Assembly (NCBI GenBank): GCA_001570385.1
Contig: BBYL01000007.1
Location: 868,001 to 932,000 of the forward strand
Direction of reading: 5' to 3'
From: Microtetraspora glauca
GTDB lineage: Bacteria; Actinomycetota; Actinomycetes; Streptosporangiales; Streptosporangiaceae
DNA length: 64,000 nucleotides
Shown: in pieces, positions 41,478 to 50,118 of the stretch
How positions within the stretch are numbered: the stretch's first letter is position 1
How the letters are laid out: each line of letters starts with the position of its first letter
Made by a program: the position numbers and the translations under genes
Notes under the pieces: model-generated
Databases searched by the model: none
What the model was told of the DNA's origin: nothing
The model's input: the letters and a program-made list of their open reading frames with translations, nothing else

Positions 41478-42443
41478 ATGAGCCGCATGGATTCCTTCGC
41501 AGTCGTCGCCGAGGGCGTGCGCAAGCGTTACGGCGACACCCACGCTCTCGACGGGTTCGACCTGACCGTTCCGGAGGGGACGGTGTGCGGCCTGCTCGGT
41601 CCGAACGGCGCGGGCAAGACCACCGCGGTACGCGTCCTGACCACGCTGCTGCGGGCGGACGCGGGACGCGCCGTCGTCGCCGGCTTCGACGTGACCGCCG
41701 AACCGGCCCAGGTGCGCTACCGCATCGGCCTCGCCGGGCAGCGACCGGCCGTGGACGAGATCCTCACCGGCAGGGAGAACCTGGAGATGTGGGGGCGCCT
41801 CTACCACCTGGACGCGGCCACCGCCCGCCGCCGGGCGGGGGAACTGCTGGACCGGTTCGGCCTCGCCGACGACGCGGGGAAACGGGTCAAGCACTACTCG
41901 GGCGGCATGCGGCGCCGCCTGGACCTGGCCGCGGCCTTCGTCCTCGCCCCGCGCGTGCTGTTCCTCGACGAGCCCACCACGGGGCTCGACCCGCGCAACC
42001 GCAACGAGGTGTGGCAGGCGGTGCGCGACCTGGCGGCGGCGGGCAGCACGGTGCTGATGACCACGCAGTACCTGTTCGAGGCCGACCAGCTCGCCCACCA
42101 GATCGCCGTGATCGACTCGGGACGCGTGATCGCGGACGGTTCCCCGGACCTGCTCAAGTCGATGATCGGTGGTGACCAGATCGATCTGGTCGTCCGCGAC
42201 GCCGCCGACCTCGCCGAAGCCGCCCGCGTCCTGGCCGCGGCGGCGGGCGCGGAACCGGCCGCGGATCCCGACGCCCGCCGCCTGACCGTTCCCGTACGCG
42301 ACCGGATCGGCGCGCTGACCGAGGTCGTACGCGAGCTGCGAGAGCGCGGCATCGCGGTCGAGGACGTCGCGCTGCGCCGCCCGACGTTGGACGAGGTGTT
42401 CCTCAGCCTGACCGGGGAGTCCGGGAGGAAGGCGGCGGCATGA
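41478..42443 (+). CDS. DrrA-type ABC exporter ATPase
   Basis: 321 residues. Walker A GPNGAGKTT (about 42), Q-loop LAGQRPAVDE, signature YSGGMRRRLDLA, Walker B VLFLDEPTTGLDPRNR and H-loop replaced by TTQYL, as in daunorubicin-type ATPases. A C-terminal DrrA extension follows (EVVRELRERGIAVEDVALRRPTLDEVFLSLTG). It shares an ATGA junction with the permease gene. Drug or metabolite export; substrate unknown. Confidence 0.94.
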   Translation: MSRMDSFAVVAEGVRKRYGDTHALDGFDLTVPEGTVCGLLGPNGAGKTTAVRVLTTLLRADAGRAVVAGFDVTAEPAQVRYRIGLAGQRPAVDEILTGRENLEMWGRLYHLDAATARRRAGELLDRFGLADDAGKRVKHYSGGMRRRLDLAAAFVLAPRVLFLDEPTTGLDPRNRNEVWQAVRDLAAAGSTVLMTTQYLFEADQLAHQIAVIDSGRVIADGSPDLLKSMIGGDQIDLVVRDAADLAEAARVLAAAAGAEPAADPDARRLTVPVRDRIGALTEVVRELRERGIAVEDVALRRPTLDEVFLSLTGESGRKAAA

Positions 42444-43267
42444 CCACGCTCATCGCTCCCGTGATCCCCCGCTCCCGGCTCCAGCGGCTGCGCTGGACGT
42501 TCGCGGACGGCCGCGTGATCGCCCGCGGTTACTTCGTCCACCTGGTCCGCAACCCGGCCGCGATCCTCAACCTGCTGCTGTTCCCGATCGTGATGGTGCT
42601 GCTGTTCGGCTTCGTCCTCGGCAGCGCCATGAACGTCGCCGGGGGAGGCGACTACCGGGAGTTCCTGATGCCCGGGATGTTCGCCCAGACGATGACGCTC
42701 GGCGTGATGACCACCATGATCATCGTTACCAACGACGCCGCCCGAGGGATCACCGACCGCTTCCGCTCGATGCCGATCTCGCGGTCCGGGGTGGTGCTCG
42801 GCCGGGCCGTCGCCGACATGGTCAACTCCGTACTGGAACTGGCCGTGCTGCTCGGATGCGGACTCGCGGTCGGCTGGGGCTGGCACCGGGGGATCGGGAA
42901 CGCCCTGACCGCCGTGGGGTTGCTGCTGCTCCTGCGCTTCGCGCTCATCTGGGTCGGCATCTATCTCGGGCTGATGCTCACCCCGGAGTCGGCGAGCGCG
43001 GCGTGGATGCCGCTGATGCCGCTCACCATGCTCGCCAACACCTTCGTCTCACCGGCGCTGATGCCGGGCTGGATGGGGACGATCTCCGAATGGAACCCGC
43101 TGTCGGCCACGGTCGCCGCCTGCCGCGAGCTGTTCGGCAACCCCGGCTGGGGCGGCGACTCCTGGGCCGCCGAGCACGCGCTGCCGCTGGCGATCGGCTG
43201 GCCGGTGTTGCTCACGCTGGTCTTCCTGCCGCTGTCCGCGCGCCGCTACCAGCGGCTCGACCGCTGA
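42440..43267 (+). CDS. ABC-2 type exporter permease (DrrB type)
   Basis: 275 residues with six hydrophobic segments. It begins after a short cytoplasmic N-terminus and includes YREFLMPGMFAQTMTLG and TDRFRSMPISRSGVVLGR, typical of DrrB-like permeases. It is translationally coupled to the ATPase gene. Its last 22 bases overlap the convergent DUF2809 gene. Confidence 0.93.
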   Translation: MTTLIAPVIPRSRLQRLRWTFADGRVIARGYFVHLVRNPAAILNLLLFPIVMVLLFGFVLGSAMNVAGGGDYREFLMPGMFAQTMTLGVMTTMIIVTNDAARGITDRFRSMPISRSGVVLGRAVADMVNSVLELAVLLGCGLAVGWGWHRGIGNALTAVGLLLLLRFALIWVGIYLGLMLTPESASAAWMPLMPLTMLANTFVSPALMPGWMGTISEWNPLSATVAACRELFGNPGWGGDSWAAEHALPLAIGWPVLLTLVFLPLSARRYQRLDR

Positions 43268-43704
43268 ACGATCCGGCCGGCGCCCCGGTCCGCCAGGGCG
43301 TGGGCGGTCCAGCCCAGCGCGGCTCCCACGGCGTACCAGAACAGGTCGGGCGGGTTGAACGAGGTGCCGAGCACCAGACGGGCGAGCACGCTGCGCGCCG
43401 CGAGCTCGGCGGGGACGCCGGTGAGCTGGAAGAGCTCCACCGCCCAGCTCACGGCGAGCGCCCCCGCGGCCGCCGCCGCGGGTCGCGTCCGGGGCGCGAC
43501 GACCAGGACCAGCGTGTACAGCAGGAGCGTGTAGAGCGCGTCCCCGCCGTACTTGGTCACCGGACCGTCTCCCACGGCCCGGATCCCGAGCCCGGCGGCG
43601 ATGGTGAGCAGGGCGGCGAGGACCGCGATCACGCGCCGGCGCGCCGGCGCTCGCTCGTCCCGCGGGCCTCGCCCGTGCGTCTCTGGCGGGTTCAATCGCG
43701 GCAC
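43246..43704 (-). CDS. DUF2809 membrane protein
   Basis: 152 residues: a hydrophilic, Arg/Pro-rich start, then four hydrophobic segments with GDGPVTKYGGDALYTLLLYTLVLV, ELFQLTGVP and FNPPDLFWYAVGAALGW, the conserved marks of DUF2809. Function unknown. The 3' end overlaps the permease gene tail-to-tail. Confidence 0.85.
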   Translation of the reverse strand: MPRLNPPETHGRGPRDERAPARRRVIAVLAALLTIAAGLGIRAVGDGPVTKYGGDALYTLLLYTLVLVVAPRTRPAAAAAGALAVSWAVELFQLTGVPAELAARSVLARLVLGTSFNPPDLFWYAVGAALGWTAHALADRGAGRIVQRSSRW

Positions 43705-43776
43705 CTCGGCGGTCTCTGTTTCCGGTTTCCCCGGCCTCCCAGGGTCCCAGACGCGCCGGGGGTCGGAGCCCCGGGT

Positions 43777-44220
43777 TCAGGTACGGCTCAGCTCGGCCAG
43801 GCGCCGCAACGAGAGGTGGAGCACGGCGGCGGTGACGGGTTTGGCCGCCAGCCAGCCGAGCCGCCCGGCCAGGCCGAGAGGGATGTCCAGGTCCTCCTGC
43901 CACACGATCGTGCTGCCGCCTCCCGCCCTCGGCAACACGTGGAAGACGCCGGTTCCCCGGACGAGCCACCCGGTGTGCCGCACCTCGACGGTGTGCGGCG
44001 GGTTCCACCGGGTGATCTCCATCGTGTCGAGGAAGCCCAGCGGCCCGACCCCGGTGAACGCGGCCAGGCCGCTGCCGGCGCTGTGGCCGTCCCCGGCGGT
44101 GACCCGCGCGCGGGTCAGGAACATCCACTCCTCGTGCCTCGGCCAGTCGGTCAGGACGGCGAACACCCGCTCCGGGCTCGCGTCGGAGTGCACCGTCACA
44201 GAGAGATGAGACTTGTCCAC
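43777..44220 (-). CDS. SRPBCC (START-like) family protein
   Basis: 147 residues with the polyketide-cyclase-like fold: LSVTVHSDASPERVFAVLTDWPRHEEWM at the start, TMEITRWNPPHTVEVRHTGWLVRG in the middle and a long C-terminal helix (AAKPVTAAVLHLSLRRLAEL). It binds an unknown hydrophobic ligand. It ends a minus-strand run with the PTS genes upstream but is separated from them by about 35 bases. Confidence 0.85.
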   Translation of the reverse strand: MDKSHLSVTVHSDASPERVFAVLTDWPRHEEWMFLTRARVTAGDGHSAGSGLAAFTGVGPLGFLDTMEITRWNPPHTVEVRHTGWLVRGTGVFHVLPRAGGGSTIVWQEDLDIPLGLAGRLGWLAAKPVTAAVLHLSLRRLAELSRT

Positions 44221-44255
44221 GCTCTCTGTTCTGCCCGCTTCCGGGGCCGCTCAGA

Positions 44256-45926
44256 TCACCCCGCGTGACGGCGCGCCTCGGCCGGGCCGTCGGCCTCCAG
44301 CGCGGACCTCGCCGCGTGCTCGCACTCCGCCATGGTGCGGGCGGCCAGGGCCTCCCGTACGGCGGGCACGCTCAGGGCGGACATGGACAGGCTCGTGACG
44401 CCGAGCCCGGCCAGTACGGGGGCAAGCAGCGGATCCGCCGCGGCCTCACCGCAGACGCCGACGGGCTTGCCCGCCCGCCTGCCCGCGTCGGCGCACTCGG
44501 CGACCAGCCGCAGCAGCGCGGGCTGCCACGGGTCGAGCAGGTCGGCGAGCTCACCGTGCTGGCGGTCCACCGCGCAGGTGTACTGGCTCAGGTCGTTGGT
44601 GCCGACGCTGAGGAAGTCGAGCTCGGCCAGGAGCCGGGACGCCCGCAGCGCGGCGGCGGGCACCTCCACCATCGCGCCGACGTCGGCGATGCCCCGGGAC
44701 CGGGCCCGGCGGGCGAAGTCCGCCGCCTCCGCCACGGTGGTGACCATGGGGGCCATCACCCACGGCCGTACCCCGGCAGCCCGCGCGGCGGCGGCGATGG
44801 CGTCGAGCTGCGTGTCGAGCACCTCCGGCCGGGCCCGGGCCACACGAAGCCCGCGCACGCCGAGCGCGGGGTTGGTCTCCTCGGGCAGGCCGAGGAACGG
44901 CAGCGGCTTGTCGGTGCCCGCGTCGAGGGTGCGCACCACCACGCGGTCGCCGGGAAGCGCCCGGAAGACCGCCTCGTACGCGGCGACCTGCTCGTCCATC
45001 TCCGGGGCCGTGCGCCGGTCGAGGAAGAGGAACTCGGTGCGGAACAGCCCGACGCCCTCGGCGGCGACCTCCGTGCCCAGATCGGCCGCCGAGCCGATGT
45101 TGAGCAGCAGTTTCACCGGGTGCCCGTCGGCGGTGCGGCCGGGCCCGGTGCTCGTCCGGAGCCGGTCCCGCTTCTCGGCCGCTCGCCGCATGATCCCGGC
45201 CGCCTCCTCCTCGCCGATGCCGGTGCGGACCTCACCGAGCGCGCCGTCGACGGCGACCAGGGTGCCGTCGCGGAGCTCCCGCGCGCCACGGCAGGCGACC
45301 ACGGCGGGCACGCCGCGCGCGCGGGCGAGGATGGCCGTGTGGCTGGTGGGCCCGCCCTTCTCCGTGACCACCGCGAGCACCGTCGCCGGGTCGAGCGCGA
45401 CGGTGTCGGCGGGCGAGAGGTCCTCGGCCACGAGGACGAACGGATGGCCGGGGTCGGGGAGCGCGGACATCGGCAGGTTCCGCGCGGCGGCGACGGCGCG
45501 GTTCCTGATGTCGTCCAGGTCGGCCGCGCGCTCGGCGAAGTAGCCGCCCGCGGCGACGAGCGCCTCGCGGTGGCGCGCGCAGGCGGCCGTGATGGCGTCC
45601 AGCGCGTGCATGCCGTTCCGGACGTTCTCCTCCACGGACTCCTGGAGGAGAGGATCGGCGGCGATGAAGGACTGCGCCTCGAGAATCGCCCTGGCCTCGG
45701 GTTCGGCGGCCTTCTCCGCCAGCGCGGAGAGGCTGAGGGAGGCGGCCAGCAGCGCCCGTACGGCGGTGTCGGCCTCCACCGCGGGGCTCGCGGCGGTCCA
45801 TGGGCCGCCGGACAGACGGGAGGCGTCCTCCATCCGGCACACCGGGCCCGCCGCCAGGCCGGGGCTGACCCCGAGCCCGCGCAGCGTCCCGATCACCGGT
45901 GTCCGGCCCTCCGGAGCCTCATTCAT
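44256..45926 (-). CDS. ptsP: PTS enzyme I (phosphoenolpyruvate-protein phosphotransferase)
   Basis: 556 residues, usual enzyme I length. An N-terminal HPr-binding helical part is followed by the phosphohistidine swivel GGPTSHTAILAR (active His about 190). The C-terminal PEP-binding barrel shows EGVGLFRTEFLFLDR, NPALGVRGLR, DVGAMVEVPAAAL, LSVGTNDLSQYT and VGVCGEAAADP (catalytic Cys). It autophosphorylates from PEP and passes phosphate to HPr, whose gene overlaps its start by eight bases. Last gene of the PTS operon. Confidence 0.96.
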   Translation of the reverse strand: MNEAPEGRTPVIGTLRGLGVSPGLAAGPVCRMEDASRLSGGPWTAASPAVEADTAVRALLAASLSLSALAEKAAEPEARAILEAQSFIAADPLLQESVEENVRNGMHALDAITAACARHREALVAAGGYFAERAADLDDIRNRAVAAARNLPMSALPDPGHPFVLVAEDLSPADTVALDPATVLAVVTEKGGPTSHTAILARARGVPAVVACRGARELRDGTLVAVDGALGEVRTGIGEEEAAGIMRRAAEKRDRLRTSTGPGRTADGHPVKLLLNIGSAADLGTEVAAEGVGLFRTEFLFLDRRTAPEMDEQVAAYEAVFRALPGDRVVVRTLDAGTDKPLPFLGLPEETNPALGVRGLRVARARPEVLDTQLDAIAAAARAAGVRPWVMAPMVTTVAEAADFARRARSRGIADVGAMVEVPAAALRASRLLAELDFLSVGTNDLSQYTCAVDRQHGELADLLDPWQPALLRLVAECADAGRRAGKPVGVCGEAAADPLLAPVLAGLGVTSLSMSALSVPAVREALAARTMAECEHAARSALEADGPAEARRHAG

Positions 45927-46191
45927 CGGCGTCGAGGTCGCGGGCGAGCAGCTCGGCGAGGGAGTCGAGCGCGGTGTCCGCGTCCGGGCCGTCCGCGTCG
46001 AGGGTGACCTCCGTGCCGTGGACGGCGCCCAGCGCCAGCACGGCGAGGATGCTGTTCGCCGGAACCGGCTTCCCGTCGCCGACCCGGATGCGCACCGGCG
46101 TTCCCTGCCGGGCCGCCGCCTCGACGAAGATCTTGGCCGGCCTGGCGTGCAGGCCGGTACGTGAGGCGATGACGACTGTCCTCTCCGGCAT
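45919..46191 (-). CDS. ptsH: PTS phosphocarrier protein HPr
   Basis: 90 residues. Active His15 is in RTGLHARPA, and the region around VPANSILAVLALGAVHG replaces the Ser46 site (KSIMGVMSL in firmicutes) with NSI, keeping a Ser. It transfers phosphate from enzyme I to the EIIA encoded in the same operon. Confidence 0.95.
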   Translation of the reverse strand: MPERTVVIASRTGLHARPAKIFVEAAARQGTPVRIRVGDGKPVPANSILAVLALGAVHGTEVTLDADGPDADTALDSLAELLARDLDADE

Positions 46192-46231
46192 CGTCGTGGA
46201 CCTTTCTGTACGGAGGTTCGGGGGGAGGGGG

Positions 46232-47260
46232 TCAGGGCTCGACGGTGACCTTGATGGCGGCGCCGCGGCTGACGATGTCGATGCCGTCGAGGACGCCGGA
46301 GAGCGGGAGCCGATGGGTGATCAGGTCGGCCACGGGGACCGATCCTTCGGCGATCAACCGCAGCGCCCGCGCGTTGTGGGCCGGGCTCGACCCGTTCGCG
46401 CCGACGATCGTCAGCTCCCTGTAGTGCACGAGGTTGGAGTCGCAGCGGATGATCGGGTCGTCCTTGGGCAGGCCGCCGAAGAAGCTGATCCGTCCCTGCC
46501 GGGCCGCGATCCGCAGCGCCTGCTCCTGGGCGGCTCCGGAGGCCGCGGCGGTGATGACGACGTCGGCGCCCCGGCCCTCGGTCAGCTTGAGCACCTCCTC
46601 GGCGATGTCCTCGCCGTGCACGGCGGCGTCCGGCCGGACCAGGTCGGCGGCGAGCGCGAGCCGGTCGGCGTTGACGTCGGCGAGGAACACCCGGGCGGCA
46701 CCCCGCGCGCGGGCCAGCCGTACGTGCAGGCAGCCGATCGGGCCTGAGCCGATGACGAGCACGTCGTCGCCGTCGCCGACCCGGGCCAGCTCCTGCCCGT
46801 TGAGCACGCAGGCGAGCGGTTCCGCCACCGACGCCTCGGCGAAGCTCACGCCGTCGGGGACGCGGTTGAGACCGTCGACGGCGAGGACCTTGGCCGGGAC
46901 GACCATGTACTCGGCGAAGCCGCCGTCGTAGTGGTAGCCCATCGACTCCTGGTTCGGGCAGACCGTCATCCGGCCGCGGCGGCACTCCCCGCACGTCCCG
47001 CAGGGGATGGCGGCGATCACCTGGACGCGGTCGCCGGGCGCCCAGCCGGGGACGTCGGTCTCGGTGACCTCCCCGGCGATCTCGTGGCCCATGACCCTGG
47101 GCGGCCTGATGTGGTGGTGCCCGTGTCTGAGGATCTTCGCGTCCGTGCCGCAGGTGGAGCAGGCGCGTACCCGGATCTTGACCTCTCCGGGTCCGGCGAC
47201 GGGCTCGGGCGCGTCCTCGATGCGGATGTCGCCGGGCGCGTGGAATCGGGCGACCTTCAC
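46232..47260 (-). CDS. zinc-dependent medium-chain dehydrogenase in the PTS operon
   Basis: 342 residues from GTG 47260 (GAGGAG upstream, GTGA overlap with EIIA stop). Catalytic zinc site CSTCGTD ... GHEIAGEV. The structural zinc Cys cluster is PCGTCGECRRGRMTVC, the NAD fold VLVIGSGPIGCLHVRLA. It resembles sorbitol/galactitol-phosphate/threonine dehydrogenases. In this operon it most simply oxidises a PTS-imported polyol phosphate to a keto-sugar phosphate, which the PfkB kinase then phosphorylates. The substrate is inferred. Confidence 0.9.
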   Translation of the reverse strand: MKVARFHAPGDIRIEDAPEPVAGPGEVKIRVRACSTCGTDAKILRHGHHHIRPPRVMGHEIAGEVTETDVPGWAPGDRVQVIAAIPCGTCGECRRGRMTVCPNQESMGYHYDGGFAEYMVVPAKVLAVDGLNRVPDGVSFAEASVAEPLACVLNGQELARVGDGDDVLVIGSGPIGCLHVRLARARGAARVFLADVNADRLALAADLVRPDAAVHGEDIAEEVLKLTEGRGADVVITAAASGAAQEQALRIAARQGRISFFGGLPKDDPIIRCDSNLVHYRELTIVGANGSSPAHNARALRLIAEGSVPVADLITHRLPLSGVLDGIDIVSRGAAIKVTVEP

Positions 47261-47724
47261 GTGGTCTCCTCTTCGGTGGGTTGTCCGTCGGATCGCAACA
47301 GGTGAACGACCTCCTCGACCCGGGTCGCCTCCCGCAGGGCGTGGACGCGGTCCGGATCGAGCAGGATCTGCGCCAGCTCGGAGAGCAGCTGTACGTGGCC
47401 GTCGCCCCGGGCGGCGATGCCGACGCAGACGACGACCCGCTCGCCGCCCCAGTCGACGCCGCCGGGGAAGCGCAGGACGCAGACGGCGTCGTGGTGGACG
47501 GCGTCCTTGGCGGCGAGCGTGCCGTGCGGGATGGCCACCCCCTCGCCGACGTAGGTGGAGATCGAACGCTCGCGCTCGATCATCGTCTCGACGTACGGCT
47601 CCTCGACCGCGCCGACGGCGACGAGGGCCCGCCCGCACAGGCGGATCGCGTCCTCGCGGTCCGCCGCGGAGGCGTCGAGCAGTACGGCGCGCGGGTCGAG
47701 GGGGAGCGGCGCCGGGTCAGCCAT
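47257..47724 (-). CDS. PTS EIIA, mannitol/fructose type
   Basis: 155 residues with the EIIA_2 fold. Active His is in EGVAIPHGT (about 68), preceded by ERERSISTYVGEG, and the ending has LLSELAQILLDPDRV. It accepts phosphate from HPr. Its start overlaps the EIIB stop and its stop overlaps the dehydrogenase start, so all are made from one message. Confidence 0.93.
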   Translation of the reverse strand: MADPAPLPLDPRAVLLDASAADREDAIRLCGRALVAVGAVEEPYVETMIERERSISTYVGEGVAIPHGTLAAKDAVHHDAVCVLRFPGGVDWGGERVVVCVGIAARGDGHVQLLSELAQILLDPDRVHALREATRVEEVVHLLRSDGQPTEEETT

Positions 47725-48025
47725 GCACCGTCCCGCCGTTCTTGATGGTGGTGACGAGCCTCGTGACCGCCGGGTCCCCGATGAAGATCGTGATGGGGAT
47801 GAGGACGGTGTCCGGCGCGGTCTTCCTGGCCCGGTCGGCGAGCCCCTTGTGGCAGACCACCACGTCGGCGTCGGCGGGGATCGAGTTGACCGGGGTGTGC
47901 TGGACCTCGATCCCGAGGCCCTTGAGCTGCTTGCGGAGCTGGCTGGCCAGCATCACGCTGCTGCCCATCCCCGCGTCGCAGGCCACGACGATCTTGCGGA
48001 TGTCGGTGGTCTCGATGTCGGCCAT
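47717..48025 (-). CDS. PTS EIIB, mannitol type
   Basis: 102 residues from ATG 48025 (AGGAGG 10 bases upstream; a GTG at 48034 overlaps the EIIC stop). The phosphorylated Cys lies in IVVACDAGMGSSVMLASQLRK, and KGLADRARK ... IPITIFIGDPAV follows as in MtlA EIIB. It passes phosphate to the sugar carried by EIIC. Confidence 0.93.
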   Translation of the reverse strand: MADIETTDIRKIVVACDAGMGSSVMLASQLRKQLKGLGIEVQHTPVNSIPADADVVVCHKGLADRARKTAPDTVLIPITIFIGDPAVTRLVTTIKNGGTVHG

Positions 48026-48030
48026 GTCGG

Positions 48031-49137
48031 TCACGCCTCCTGGGGAGCGGGCTGGGATTCGGGGGTCTCGTCGGCGGGGGTCTCGTCGTCGCCCGACTTC
48101 CTGCCGAAGCCGAGCAGTACGGCGGCGACGGCGAAGGAGGCCGCGGTGGCGATGACCACGCCGGCGAGCACGCCGAACCAGCCACCCTTGGGGGTCACCG
48201 CGAGGTAGACGAAGATGCTGCCGGGCGACGGGGTCGCGACGAGCCCGGCGCCGGTGATCAGGAAGGTGAAGGCCCCGGCCGCGCCACCGGCGATCACCGC
48301 GAGGATGAGCCGCGGCTTCATCAGCACGTACGGGAAGTAGATCTCGTGGATGCCGCCGAGGAAGTGGATGATCATGGCGGCGGGGGTGGACGGCCGCAGC
48401 GAGCGCGGGCCGAAGAACAGGTAGGCGAGGAGCAGGCCGAGGCCGGGGCCCGGGTTCGACTCCAGCATGAACAGGATCGACTTGCCGTGCTTGACCGCCT
48501 CCGCGACGCCGAGCGGCCCGAGGACGCCGTGGTTGATCGCGTTGTTGAGGAACAGCACCTTGGCGGGCTCGATCAGCACCGAGGCGAGTGGCAGCAGGCT
48601 GTTGCCGATGAGCCACTCGACGGCCTCCCCCGCGGCGTCGGTGACCACCCGGACGATCGGGCCGATGCCCCACATGCCGAGCAGGGCCATACCCGCGCCC
48701 GCGATGCCGGCGGTGAAGTTGTCCACCAGCATCTCGAAACCGGCCCGGGTGCGCTGCTGGACGAAGCCGTCCACCAGCTTGATCACGAAGGCGGCCAGCG
48801 GGCCGATGATCATCGCGCCGAGGAACATCGGGATGTCCGCGCCGACGACGACGCCCATGGTGGCCACCGCGCCGACGACCGCGCCGCGCTGGCCGTGGAC
48901 CATGCGTCCGCCGGTGTAGCCGATGAGCACCGGCAGCAGGGCCTTGATGATGGGGTCGACGAGCTTGGCGAAGTCCTCGTTCGGCAGCCAGCCGGTGGGG
49001 ATGAAGAGCGCGGTGATCAGGCCCCAGGCGATGAACGCGCCGATGTTCGGCATGATCATGCCGGCGAGGTGGCCGCCGACGCGTTGGATGGTGGCCTTCA
49101 CTCCCGTTCCGTAGACCGCGGGGGTGTATTCGGTCAT
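48031..49137 (-). CDS. PTS EIIC, mannitol family permease
   Basis: 368 residues, hydrophobic throughout: MIMPNIGAFIAWGLITALFIPTGWLPNE, GGRMVHGQRGAVVGA and the substrate-site motif FLGGIHEIYFPYVLMKPRLI. These match MtlA-type EIIC. The C-terminal 30 residues are acidic and soluble in place of the fused EIIB domain, which is a separate gene here. It imports and phosphorylates a hexitol or related polyol. GAAGGAGC precedes the ATG. Confidence 0.94.
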   Translation of the reverse strand: MTEYTPAVYGTGVKATIQRVGGHLAGMIMPNIGAFIAWGLITALFIPTGWLPNEDFAKLVDPIIKALLPVLIGYTGGRMVHGQRGAVVGAVATMGVVVGADIPMFLGAMIIGPLAAFVIKLVDGFVQQRTRAGFEMLVDNFTAGIAGAGMALLGMWGIGPIVRVVTDAAGEAVEWLIGNSLLPLASVLIEPAKVLFLNNAINHGVLGPLGVAEAVKHGKSILFMLESNPGPGLGLLLAYLFFGPRSLRPSTPAAMIIHFLGGIHEIYFPYVLMKPRLILAVIAGGAAGAFTFLITGAGLVATPSPGSIFVYLAVTPKGGWFGVLAGVVIATAASFAVAAVLLGFGRKSGDDETPADETPESQPAPQEA

Positions 49138-49176
49138 GGGTGGTGCTCCTTCCGATGGGGGGTGAAGTGCTCCGCT

Positions 49177-50118
49177 TCAGTCCGTGGACCGCAGCGGTCG
49201 TCTTGGGTCCGGCGGGCCGACGCGCACCAGGTCGCGCCGGATGTCCCCGGGCGCGGGCATACGACTGCCGGGCATGCCGACGGCGGCCGTCCCCCAGGCC
49301 AGCGCCTCGACCAGGGCGCGCTCGCCCCTCGCCCCCGCCGCGAGGAAACCGGCCAGCATGGCGTCGCCCGCGCCGACCGTGCTCCTGGGTTCGGCCACGG
49401 GGCACTCGCCGTGCCAGATCCGGCCGTCCTGCAGGAGGACCGCCCCGTCCGGCCCGACACTGGCCAGAACCGTGCCCGCGCCCATCGCGCGCAGCTTCTC
49501 CGACGCCTCGATCACGTCGCCGAGGCAGCCGATCGTCGTCCCCGTCGCCTCGGCCAGTTCCTCCCGGTTCGGCTTGACCAGCGCGGGGCCCGCCGCCGCG
49601 GCGGCAGGCAGCGCCGGGCCGCTGGTGTCGACGGCCACGTTGATCCCCGCCTCGGCGAACCGGCGGCACAGCCCGGCGTAGACGTCGAAGGGCACCCCCG
49701 GGGGCAGGCTGCCGGACGCGACCACCCAGTCCGCCGTGTGCGCGGCCCCGAGGACCGCCTCCGCCACGGTCTCCAGTTCGACGGCGGACAGCGGGGTGCC
49801 CGGCTCGTTCACCTTCGTGCTGGTGCCGTCGGGCTCGGCCAGCGTGACGTTGGACCGGGTCGCCCCCGCGATCGGGACCGCGATCATGTCGATGCCCTCC
49901 TGCGAGAGGAGATCCACGAGGTGGCGCCCCTCGTGGCCGCCGTACGGGACGACCGCGCAGGACCTGATCCGGTTGGCGAGCAGCGCGCGCGAGACGTTGA
50001 CGCCCTTGCCGCCGGGGTCCAGCCGCGCCGTCGCCGCGCGGATGACGGCGCCCCGGTCCAGCGCCGCGATCTCGATCGTGCGATCCAGGCTCGGGTTGAG
50101 CGTCAGCGTCAGGATCAT
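49177..50118 (-). CDS. 1-phosphofructokinase-type PfkB sugar kinase
   Basis: 313 residues. MILTLTLNPSLDRTIEI and LDPGGKGVNVSRAL (substrate/N-terminal PfkB signature), then TVGAGDAMLAGFLA with catalytic Asp (C-terminal signature). It phosphorylates a keto-hexose phosphate (fructose-1-P, tagatose-6-P or similar) to the bisphosphate. Start ATG 50118 overlaps the DeoR stop (ATGA). The enzyme places the imported sugar into glycolysis. Confidence 0.92.
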   Translation of the reverse strand: MILTLTLNPSLDRTIEIAALDRGAVIRAATARLDPGGKGVNVSRALLANRIRSCAVVPYGGHEGRHLVDLLSQEGIDMIAVPIAGATRSNVTLAEPDGTSTKVNEPGTPLSAVELETVAEAVLGAAHTADWVVASGSLPPGVPFDVYAGLCRRFAEAGINVAVDTSGPALPAAAAAGPALVKPNREELAEATGTTIGCLGDVIEASEKLRAMGAGTVLASVGPDGAVLLQDGRIWHGECPVAEPRSTVGAGDAMLAGFLAAGARGERALVEALAWGTAAVGMPGSRMPAPGDIRRDLVRVGPPDPRRPLRSTD